Of a stretch of DNA of 34,199 bases, positions 8,059 to 14,242 are shown one piece after another (position 1 is the stretch's first letter; every line of letters begins with the position of its first letter). The DNA comes from Candidatus Wallbacteria bacterium (GTDB lineage Bacteria; Muiribacteriota; UBA6191; JACPRK01). Made by a program: the position numbers and the translations under genes. The stretch is taken from assembly GCA_016199905.1 (NCBI GenBank), contig JACQFU010000396.1:1-34199 (forward strand), written 5' to 3'. The notes below the pieces were generated by a model, which saw only the letters and a program-made list of their open reading frames with translations, was not told where the DNA came from and made no database searches.

Positions 8059-8671
8059 AAATCCGCCACTGGTCCAGGAACTCCGCGATGTCCGCCGTCC
8101 CGTGGCCGCTGAAGAACGGGATGCCCACGTGCTCGCGCACCGTGCACTCCTCGAAGTCCACCGACCGGCAGAAGCCGTGGTGCGACCGGAACACCCGCAG
8201 CTGCTTGCAGCCCAGCGCCTCCGTGGCAATCGGCTCGGGCAGGTCGCAGAAGCAGAGCGCCAGGATGGTCGACATCGCCCCGGCGAACTGTCCCTTGGCA
8301 ATCTTGTTGAGCGCTTCGGGCAACCTTTCGATCCACTGCCCGACCAGCTCCGCAGGCCGCCCGCTTCCGCGGGCCGTGCCGTCGACGAAGACCATCAGGA
8401 ACGCGGTTGCCAGCACCCATCTCCCCGCGATGCAGACCGCCGGCGGCGGGGAGACCTCGTCCACCGTCCAGCCCCGCTTCCCCAGAAACGCGGCCAGGTC
8501 CCAGATCACCCGGGCGGTGTCGTGGCGGCGGCGCATGCGATAGAAGGCTTCGGACTTCAGGCTGTTGGCTGGCGGAATCCAGCCTACAACCTCCACGCTC
8601 CCAAGACGGCCATTGAGTAATCCCCGGTCGCTCCAATAGAATCGGGGCGGTGCCGCCTTCCATCGAAGCAT
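8042..8671 (-). CDS. Protein of unknown function, about 185-209 aa
   Basis: I do not recognise this family. The protein has GRWVLATAFLMVFVDG, which could be a buried strand or amphipathic segment, several cysteines (ALCFCDLP, CKQLRVF, GFCRS, EECTV) and a C-terminal FLDQWRIF. It has no signal peptide. Coding quality (GC-rich third positions) supports a real gene on this strand. The frame opens at ATG 8671, but that start overlaps the divergent gene at 8650. A GTG at 8596 (SVEVVGW) would leave a 53-base intergenic space holding the opposing promoter and may be the true start. The 3' end overlaps the transglutaminase gene tail to tail by 17 bases. Confidence 0.65.
   Translation of the reverse strand: MLRWKAAPPRFYWSDRGLLNGRLGSVEVVGWIPPANSLKSEAFYRMRRRHDTARVIWDLAAFLGKRGWTVDEVSPPPAVCIAGRWVLATAFLMVFVDGTARGSGRPAELVGQWIERLPEALNKIAKGQFAGAMSTILALCFCDLPEPIATEALGCKQLRVFRSHHGFCRSVDFEECTVREHVGIPFFSGHGTADIAEFLDQWRIFSASE
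8613..8642 (+). promoter_or_regulatory. Promoter of the metallo-beta-lactamase/cNMP gene, leaderless geometry
   Basis: TTGAGT (8613-8618), an 18-base spacer and TAGAAT (8637-8642) form a good sigma-70-type promoter. The predicted transcription start, six to eight bases after the -10, coincides with the GTG at 8650. There is no room for a Shine-Dalgarno, so the mRNA is probably leaderless. Confidence 0.5.
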
Positions 8672-10833
8672 TGCCTCTGGGTCGAGGGGGTCTCCTGTTC
8701 CCCACGGCCGCCGGTTGGATCCAGTACGGCGTCGTCCCCGAGACGATCAAGGACACGATGGTGCTGCCGGGCGGCGTCCCGGCAATCTACGTCATCCCCC
8801 AGCGGCTCTTCTGCACCGAGCGCGGCATCAGCCTGGCCGAGCTCGAGTTCCCCTGCTATTTCAACTTCTTCATCAAGAACCACCGCACCACCATCGTCTG
8901 CCGGCAGGCCCAACGAGCCGTGCTCGAAGGAGTGCTCTCGGAAGCCGTCTTCGGACCTGCGGAGTTGGACGGGGCGGAGTTCTCCGGCCGCTCCTCGAGC
9001 AACTTCCCGGACCTGCGCTCGGAGATGTCCTACTTCCGGCGCAACCCGCGGCGCGACGACGCCGCCATGAAGCTGGAAGACCTTGTGGAGTTCGTCGAGT
9101 TCGACGCGGGCGGAGTCGCGCGGCTCGCGAGCGGAGTCGCGATCGTCCTGGAGCAAGATGGCGGCATCGGCGTCTTGGAGGACGGCATTCTGCGGGCTCG
9201 CTTCCCGGCCGATCCGCCGCTTCCTCGGCGCCCGGGCCCCTACGAAGGCCCGTTGCGCGCCTTCTGGATGCCGCTTCTGGGGCTGTCGGTCATCGGCAGC
9301 GGCCACGGCTTCGATCCCGCCAATCGCACCAGCGGCTTCATCATCTGGATCGAGGGACGCGGCGTGATGGTCGATCCGCCAGTCGACTCGATCGATTGGC
9401 TGCGCGGCTACGACATCAGCTCCAGGCAGATCGACACGCTCATCCTCACTCACTGCCACGCCGATCACGACGCCGGCACGCTGCAGAAGATCCTCGAAGA
9501 GGGCCGCATCAGCATCTACACCACGCCAACCGTGATGCAGAGCTTCGTCGCCAAGTACGCCCCTCTGACCGGCCTGCCCCCCGAGCGATTTCGCTCGCTC
9601 TTCGACTTCGTTCCCGTGAAGGTCGGCGACCCCGTCTACCTGCACGGCGCAGAGGCGACCTTCCGGTACTCCCTGCACTCGATCCCCTGCGCCGGCTTCG
9701 ACATCAAACTGCGCGGCCGCAGCCTGCTCTACCCCTCCGACACTCTCAATGAACCTCGAATCATTCACCGGCTCCACGAACAGGGCGTGCTGGACCAGGA
9801 GCGCCGCGACTCGTTGCTCGCCTTCCCGTGGCACCACAACCTGGTCCTCCACGAGGCCGGAATCCCGCCGATCCACACGCCCATCGAGTACCTGTCGACC
9901 CTGGAGGAGGAGATCAAGAAGAAGACCTTGCTCGTGCACGTCAGCGAGAAGGCGGTCCCACCGGGCTCCGGCCTGCAAGTCGCTCCTACGGGCCTGGAGG
10001 CCACGATCGACCTCGGCGCCGCCCACCTCCCGGTGCAGGAGGCGCTCGAGATCTTGGACGTGATGGGGCGAGTGGAGATCTTCTCCGAGCTGCCTGCCCC
10101 GCGCGCGGCCGAGTTCCTCCGGATGGTGCAGAAGGAGTACTACGCCGAGGGCGAGACGCTCTTCGGGAAGGGCGAACCGGGCGATCGATTCTACATCGTC
10201 CTGCAAGGTCGGGCGGCCGCCTGGAGAAAGGGCGCGGAGTTCAAGGTCTACTCGGCCTTCGACTACTTCGGCGAGACCGCGATCCTGCTCGACCAGCCGC
10301 GCCGGGCGACGGTGAAGGCCAAGACGCTGCTGGTCGTGCTGACCCTGAGACGCGCCGCCTTCCTGCACCTGCTGCGCGGAACCGACCTGCCCGATCGGCT
10401 GGTGCACCTGGCGCGGCTGCGAGAGCTGCCGAGCTGGGAATTGCTTTCGGAGAGCCCGATCTTGCGCGACTTCACCTCGAACCAGAAGACCCAGCTTCAG
10501 ACCTTGATGGAGCCGGTGACTCTCGAGGCCGGGGCGGTGCTGGGGTCCGACCCGCTCCTGGTCCACACCGGGCTGCTGCGCGTGCTCGTCGATGGGCAAG
10601 CCATCGATCTGCTGGAGATGGGCGCCTTCGCGGGCGACGTGCAGCAACTGGTGCACGACCTGCCGACGCCCTATCGATTCGAGGCCGTCACGCAGGTGAC
10701 CGGGTTCCGCTTCGATCGGCGGAGGCTGCCGAAATTCTTCCAGGACAACCCCGGCGCCTACATGCAACTGGCGGAAGTGACCAGCTCGTGGCAGGCCGCG
10801 GCGCGCGCGGGCCGGACGCTGCCGGCCAGGTAG
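8650..10833 (+). CDS. Metallo-beta-lactamase fold hydrolase with cyclic nucleotide-binding domain
   Basis: This 727-aa protein has three parts. Residues 1-200 begin LPLGRGGLLFPTAAGW and are of no family I recognise. Residues 215-460 are a metallo-beta-lactamase fold with metal motif LTHCHADHDAG (His268, His270, Asp272, His273) and later LLYPSDTLNEPRI and FPWHHNLVLHE. Residues 475-600 are a cNMP-binding domain: EIFSELPAPRAAEFL, GDRFYIVLQGRA and a phosphate cassette FGETAILLDQPRRATV with Glu542 and Arg552. A shorter degenerate repeat follows to the end. The layout suggests a hydrolase, possibly a phosphodiesterase, controlled by cAMP or cGMP; that is inference. GTG 8650 was chosen because the conserved-looking N-terminus starts there and the promoter fits a leaderless mRNA. 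Confidence 0.85.
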   Translation: MPPSIEALPLGRGGLLFPTAAGWIQYGVVPETIKDTMVLPGGVPAIYVIPQRLFCTERGISLAELEFPCYFNFFIKNHRTTIVCRQAQRAVLEGVLSEAVFGPAELDGAEFSGRSSSNFPDLRSEMSYFRRNPRRDDAAMKLEDLVEFVEFDAGGVARLASGVAIVLEQDGGIGVLEDGILRARFPADPPLPRRPGPYEGPLRAFWMPLLGLSVIGSGHGFDPANRTSGFIIWIEGRGVMVDPPVDSIDWLRGYDISSRQIDTLILTHCHADHDAGTLQKILEEGRISIYTTPTVMQSFVAKYAPLTGLPPERFRSLFDFVPVKVGDPVYLHGAEATFRYSLHSIPCAGFDIKLRGRSLLYPSDTLNEPRIIHRLHEQGVLDQERRDSLLAFPWHHNLVLHEAGIPPIHTPIEYLSTLEEEIKKKTLLVHVSEKAVPPGSGLQVAPTGLEATIDLGAAHLPVQEALEILDVMGRVEIFSELPAPRAAEFLRMVQKEYYAEGETLFGKGEPGDRFYIVLQGRAAAWRKGAEFKVYSAFDYFGETAILLDQPRRATVKAKTLLVVLTLRRAAFLHLLRGTDLPDRLVHLARLRELPSWELLSESPILRDFTSNQKTQLQTLMEPVTLEAGAVLGSDPLLVHTGLLRVLVDGQAIDLLEMGAFAGDVQQLVHDLPTPYRFEAVTQVTGFRFDRRRLPKFFQDNPGAYMQLAEVTSSWQAAARAGRTLPAR

Positions 10834-10852
10834 CGGACGTCAGGCCGCCTGG
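10826..10852. terminator. Possible bidirectional hairpin between convergent stops
   Basis: CCAG (10826-10829) pairs with CTGG (10849-10852) and GCGG (10833-10836) with CCGC (10845-10848), with a three-base bulge on one side. The structure spans both stop codons. There is no T-run on either side, so terminator function is uncertain. Confidence 0.3.
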
Positions 10853-11199
10853 AGCTCCTGCTCGGGTTGCCAGCGGCAGCCGGAGAGCATCAGCAGGAGC
10901 GCGGCGGCATAGAGGCGGTTTGCGGTGTCGCCCACCTGGGCGGCCTTGCGCAGCCGTGGCAGATCGCTCACCTCGAACAGCGTGTGGCATGCGCGGGCGC
11001 GAGAAATGGCGTCGGAGGCCAGGCGCGACAGACGCTCATCGGTGTGGGCCAGGGCGCGAGCCAGGGTCTGCCGAAACGTGACGGCCTCGGAGGCGTCGAG
11101 CGTCTCGGGGCTCTCTTCGGCGTCGGGATGCCGGCCGGCGAGCCGAGTCTCGTAGTCGGTCAGCTCCACGGGATGCCCGGAGTCGTTCCTGGTGGCCAT
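10840..11199 (-). CDS. Small protein of unknown function, 119 aa
   Basis: I do not recognise this protein. It starts MATRNDSGHPVELTDYETRL, has an acidic N-terminal third and a helical remainder (FRQTLARALAHTDERLSRLA, then LRKAAQVGDTANRLYAAALL), and ends QPEQELQAA. It has no signal peptide. ATG 11199 was preferred over the longer open frame because AGGAGGA lies five bases upstream, the best Shine-Dalgarno in this stretch. It is divergent from ogt with a 48-base gap, so the two may share a control region. The 3' end lies six bases from the stop of the metallo-beta-lactamase gene. Confidence 0.7.
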   Translation of the reverse strand: MATRNDSGHPVELTDYETRLAGRHPDAEESPETLDASEAVTFRQTLARALAHTDERLSRLASDAISRARACHTLFEVSDLPRLRKAAQVGDTANRLYAAALLLMLSGCRWQPEQELQAA

Positions 11200-11234
11200 C
11201 GGTTCCTCCTGTTTCGGCGGGTCACCAACGGGTG

Positions 11235-11240
11235 TAGAGT
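11235..11240 (+). promoter_or_regulatory. -10 element of ogt, leaderless geometry
   Basis: TAGAGT is followed by seven bases and the ATG at 11248. The preceding bases (GGTG) give a near-extended -10. No Shine-Dalgarno precedes the start codon, so the transcript is probably leaderless. Confidence 0.45.
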
Positions 11241-11247
11241 CCACCCG

Positions 11248-11814
11248 ATGAGTGCTTCCTTCAGGGTATCGGCAAGTTTCAGGGCCAAATCGAAGGGGGG
11301 CGACGCGCGCTGGTGCGTCTTCGACACGTTGTTAGGGGAGTGCGGCGTGGTCTGGACGGCGGCCGGTGTGCGTGCGCTCGTCCTGCCGGAGGAGGACATC
11401 GAATCGCTCCAGCAGCGGCTGGCGTCGCTTGGCGCCACGCCCGGCGAGCCGCCCGCGGCAGTGGACAAGTTGATAGGCCTCGTGGGCCGCTACTGCGCCG
11501 GAGAGCCGGTCGATTTCGGGAAGGTAAAGCTCGACCTGGCAGGAGTGGCCGAGTTCGCCCGGGCCGTCTACGAGAGCACGCGCGCGATTCCGTGGGGCCT
11601 GACCGCCACCTACGGCGGCATCGCCCGCGACATCGGCAAGCCGGGCTCGGCGCGAGCCGTGGGGCAAGCGCTGGGGCGTAATCCCGTCGCGATCGTGATC
11701 CCGTGCCACCGCGTGCTGGCCGCGAGCGGGCTGGGAGGTTTCTCCGCCGCGGGCGGCGCACGCCTCAAGGAGAAGATGCTGGCGCTGGAGCTAGTCCGGC
11801 GGCCGGGGTTGTAG
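11248..11814 (+). CDS. ogt: Methylated-DNA--protein-cysteine S-methyltransferase
   Basis: This 188-aa DNA repair protein removes alkyl groups from O6-alkylguanine by suicidal transfer to a cysteine. The C-terminal DNA-binding and active-site domain is clear: IPWGLTATYGGIARDIGKPG, then ARAVGQALGRNPVAIVIPCH with acceptor Cys153, then RVLAASGLGGFSAAGG. The N-terminal domain is degenerate, as is common in this family. The open frame extends far upstream, but ATG 11248 fits the promoter and family length. The last 50 bases overlap the opposing exported-protein gene, so the C-terminal 16 residues are encoded opposite that gene's C-terminus. Function is well supported; Ogt versus Ada-type naming is by architecture only. 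Confidence 0.9.
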   Translation: MSASFRVSASFRAKSKGGDARWCVFDTLLGECGVVWTAAGVRALVLPEEDIESLQQRLASLGATPGEPPAAVDKLIGLVGRYCAGEPVDFGKVKLDLAGVAEFARAVYESTRAIPWGLTATYGGIARDIGKPGSARAVGQALGRNPVAIVIPCHRVLAASGLGGFSAAGGARLKEKMLALELVRRPGL

Positions 11815-13117
11815 CCGAACGAGTCGCCGCGGCGCCGGTCGTGGCCGGCGAAACCGGCGAGCCGCCCATTGCGGCATCGGAGACCTCTCCTCGGTCGAAC
11901 GCCGACACGCGCTCCAGGATCGCGACATTCACTTCGGGGCGGTTGTAGTCGGAGTGGCCCGCCACGATGTCGCTGGCATCGACCTCTCCGATATCGCCCT
12001 TCTCGCGGCGATCGTAGAAGTCGGCGCCGTAGATGGAGCGGACCTCGTCCTCGACGCTCCTGGTCGTGGCGGAACTGCTGTCGAGGCTGATGACGTACTG
12101 ATAGGTCGTTGGCGACTGGATGGCGCTGCTCTTCCCGAACATCTTGGTCATCACGGCCAGCTCCGGAGTATGGCCGCTGCCGAGGATCTTGGGCACGACG
12201 CCCTGCCGCGGGTCGTTGCCGAGCTGCGCGGCATCGCGCACGTTACCCGCGACCCAATCGTGGCGCGTGAAGACGACGATCAACCGCTTGAGCGTCTTGA
12301 AGCGCGTGGACATGTCGTCGTCGGGCTTCAGCGGAGTGCCGGCGGCGATCAGCTCGTCGGCGAAAAAAGGCGCGCCCGTGGTCGGCTTGTGACGCGCTGC
12401 GGCATGCAGCGAGACATTGCCGCCGTTGGAGTGCGCGTAGATGCGAACTCTCTTGCCGGGATGGGCGGCCCGCCAGTCCTCGACGAAGTGGTAGAGCCCA
12501 TTGGCCGCGGCGTCGATCGTGATCGGGTCGGGGCCGGACAGCCACGTGAAGAGCTTCACCTGCGAGTCGGGCCAGTGTTTCTGGATGCTGGCGATGAAAC
12601 GCGGGTCGTGGGCCCAGGCGGGATCGTAGTGGATGTACCTGTCCGTCTGCTTGTTGACGCGCAGCCCGAGATCCGTCCCGGGAATCACGATGGCCAGGTT
12701 GGCAGGCGCGCCCGGCTTGGTGAGGTCTTGTTCGCGATGGCTGAAGCGATCGGCGAGCACCCGCGTGCGATGGGCCGCGCTTCGCCCGGCCTTGGCGGCC
12801 GTGTCACCGATGTCGGAGGCGACTTTCCCGAGCAGCTTGCCCGTCTTGCGCCCCAGACCGCGGGCCTTGTCCGCAAGGTCGTCCAGCAGGCCACGGTGTT
12901 CCTTGCGCGGCGCGGTGGGGACGGTCGTGGGCGTGGTGGTCGCCTCCGCCTGGGCCGCCAGCAGGGCTTCGTCGCGCGCGTCTCGAATCGTCTCGAGATC
13001 TTCGACGCTGCCCTCGTCGGTGGTGGCCGGCGTCGGGGGTTCTGCCGCGCGGGCGCTCGCAGCCAGCGCCATCGACAGGACGAACAAGAGTAGCGAATAG
13101 GAAGAGCGGCGGCTCAT
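11765..13117 (-). CDS. Exported alpha/beta-hydrolase-like protein
   Basis: This 450-aa protein begins with a strong Sec signal peptide (YSLLLFVLSMALAASARA, then AEPPTP). A low-complexity linker and a basic helical stretch (LADKARGLGRKTGKLLGK) lead to a domain starting NLAIVIPGTDLGLRVNKQTD at about 140. It includes VRIYAHSNGGNVSLHAAARH, where AHSNGG resembles the G-x-S-x-G nucleophile elbow of serine hydrolases with Ala for the first Gly. RLIVVFTRHDWV and GHTPELAVMTKMFG could carry the acid and histidine, but I cannot assign the triad. A lipase or esterase-like role outside the cytoplasm is inference. The last residues (ATTGAAATRSATTPAAGLAP) are low complexity and lie over the ogt 3' end. A -10 sits six to eight bases before the ATG, with no Shine-Dalgarno. 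Confidence 0.75.
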   Translation of the reverse strand: MSRRSSYSLLLFVLSMALAASARAAEPPTPATTDEGSVEDLETIRDARDEALLAAQAEATTTPTTVPTAPRKEHRGLLDDLADKARGLGRKTGKLLGKVASDIGDTAAKAGRSAAHRTRVLADRFSHREQDLTKPGAPANLAIVIPGTDLGLRVNKQTDRYIHYDPAWAHDPRFIASIQKHWPDSQVKLFTWLSGPDPITIDAAANGLYHFVEDWRAAHPGKRVRIYAHSNGGNVSLHAAARHKPTTGAPFFADELIAAGTPLKPDDDMSTRFKTLKRLIVVFTRHDWVAGNVRDAAQLGNDPRQGVVPKILGSGHTPELAVMTKMFGKSSAIQSPTTYQYVISLDSSSATTRSVEDEVRSIYGADFYDRREKGDIGEVDASDIVAGHSDYNRPEVNVAILERVSAFDRGEVSDAAMGGSPVSPATTGAAATRSATTPAAGLAPAPASSP

Positions 13118-13123
13118 CGTGCA

Positions 13124-13134
13124 ACTCTATAACA
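13124..13134 (-). promoter_or_regulatory. -10 element of the exported hydrolase gene
   Basis: The minus strand reads TGTTATAGAGT. It can be read as an extended -10 (TGT plus TATAGA) or as TAGAGT six bases before the ATG at 13117. Either reading leaves almost no 5' leader. Confidence 0.45.
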
Positions 13135-13179
13135 CGCGGGCGAGCTATGCAGGGCCTCTCACCCAAATGCGCACCTTCA

Positions 13180-13188
13180 TGATAGGAT
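13180..13188 (+). promoter_or_regulatory. Extended -10 promoter of the SRPBCC gene
   Basis: TGATAGGAT (TGn plus TAGGAT) lies 39 bases before the ATG at 13228. No -35 is evident. Confidence 0.4.
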
Positions 13189-13227
13189 CGCGGCCGTCTC
13201 CCGAGAACGCGGCAGCGCCCCTAGACC

Positions 13228-13686
13228 ATGGCCCAGGCTACCGAACAAACCATCGTCCGAGTCTCCCTGAAGGACTTCTACTCCGTCATCTCCGACTACG
13301 GCCGGTACCCCGAGTTCGTGGACGGTATGACCGAGTGCTCGATCCTGGAGCGAAAGAAAACCGGCTGCAAGGTCAAGTTCGTACTCGACCTGATCAAGCG
13401 CGTCGATTATACGATCCAGACCGTCGAGAAGCCCGGCAAGTCGCTGGAGTGGACGCTCCTCGAGAGCAACCTGCTCAAGAAGAACAACGGCAGCTGGTTT
13501 CTCAAGGCCCTGGGCGCCGAGGAGACCGAGGTGACCTACTCGCTGGAGGTCGGCTTCGGTCTGTTCGTACCCGGTTTCATCATGGATCAGATGACAAAGC
13601 AGATGCTCCCGAAGATGCTGGCCAGCTTCGTGGACCGCGCCGAGACGCTCTTCCCCGCCAACGGGGCAAGCAAGAAGAGGAAGTAG
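13228..13686 (+). CDS. SRPBCC (COQ10/RatA-like) family protein
   Basis: This 152-aa protein has the START-like SRPBCC fold of the COQ10/RatA/polyketide cyclase group, small proteins with a hydrophobic pocket. It begins with a strand (QTIVRVSLKDFYSVISDYGR) and YPEFVDGMTECSILERKKTG, the usual D-Y-x-x-Y-P-E-F start of the family. It ends with a long C-terminal helix (MTKQMLPKMLASFVDRAETL) and a basic tail KKRK. Family members bind quinones or lipids, or act on ribosomes; which applies here cannot be told. The start is ATG without a clear Shine-Dalgarno. It is convergent with ybjQ, with a hairpin between them. Confidence 0.85.
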   Translation: MAQATEQTIVRVSLKDFYSVISDYGRYPEFVDGMTECSILERKKTGCKVKFVLDLIKRVDYTIQTVEKPGKSLEWTLLESNLLKKNNGSWFLKALGAEETEVTYSLEVGFGLFVPGFIMDQMTKQMLPKMLASFVDRAETLFPANGASKKRK

Positions 13687-13688
13687 GG

Positions 13689-13710
13689 GCGGCCGCAGTG
13701 AGTCGGCCGC
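13689..13710. terminator. Hairpin between convergent SRPBCC and ybjQ genes
   Basis: GCGGCCG (13689-13695) and CGGCCGC (13704-13710) form a seven-base-pair GC stem with an eight-base loop. It sits in the 42-base gap between two convergent stops and could serve both. There is no T-run. Confidence 0.4.
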
Positions 13711-13728
13711 AGCTGCGGAGAGGACTCC

Positions 13729-14103
13729 CTAGACCACTTCTTCCGCGCCAACCTCGCCGCGAGTGTCCTCGGCGCTCACCTTTTCCATCCCCACGGCGGT
13801 GCCGTAGCAGAGGACCTCGGTGACGCCGTCGATCACTTCGTTGGCGTCGTATCGCATCCCGACGATGGCGTTCGCCCCGACCTCTTCGGCGTGCTGCATC
13901 ATCACGTCGAAGGCTTCCTTGCGAGCCTTCTCGCAGAGGTTTCGATAGATGGAAATGTCCCCACCCAGCAGCGTCTGGAGCCCGCCCGCAATGTTGCCGA
14001 GGAGCGAGCGAGAGCGCACCGAGATGCCGCGCACGACACCGTAGTGTTTCACCGTCTTCCAGCCCTCCAGATGAAAGGCCGTCGTAACCATCCTGGAATC
14101 CAT
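13729..14103 (-). CDS. ybjQ: YbjQ (UPF0145) family protein
   Basis: This 124-aa cytoplasmic protein belongs to the YbjQ/UPF0145 family, small heavy-metal-binding-like pentameric proteins of unclear function. Recognisable stretches are VVRGISVRSRSLLGNIAGGL, ICEKARKEAFDVM-like text (LCEKARKEAFDVMMQHAEEV) and GANAIVGMRYDANEV, all standard for the family. An acidic tail (EDTRGEVGAEEVV) follows the core. ATG 14103 has GGAG seven bases upstream. Function in the cell is not established for the family. Confidence 0.88.
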   Translation of the reverse strand: MDSRMVTTAFHLEGWKTVKHYGVVRGISVRSRSLLGNIAGGLQTLLGGDISIYRNLCEKARKEAFDVMMQHAEEVGANAIVGMRYDANEVIDGVTEVLCYGTAVGMEKVSAEDTRGEVGAEEVV

Positions 14104-14176
14104 GGGCGCACTCCGGGGCTAGCGGCCCCCGTCTGTTCCGCGAGTGGGCCGGACACCGGCCCGGTGCGGGAGAGTA

Positions 14177-14185
14177 TGGTACACT
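14177..14185 (+). promoter_or_regulatory. Extended -10 promoter of the exported orphan gene
   Basis: TGGTACACT (TGn plus TACACT) lies 57 bases before the GTG at 14243. Its complement also contains a -10-like CATACT, so the ybjQ gene might use the same spot, but I would not press that. Confidence 0.4.
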
Positions 14186-14242
14186 GGCCGCCGCTCTCGT
14201 CAAGGACCGGCGGGATGCAGGCCGCCCGGAGGCTCGCGGCAG

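Noticed and set aside
5821..8301. An 826-codon minus-strand frame opposite the transglutaminase gene
   Set aside because: The plus strand has an intact catalytic triad and membrane helices. The minus frame has no motif and overlaps two genes.
8584..10767. A 727-codon minus-strand frame opposite the metallo-beta-lactamase/cNMP gene
   Set aside because: The plus strand has the metal and cNMP motifs. The minus frame is a shadow.
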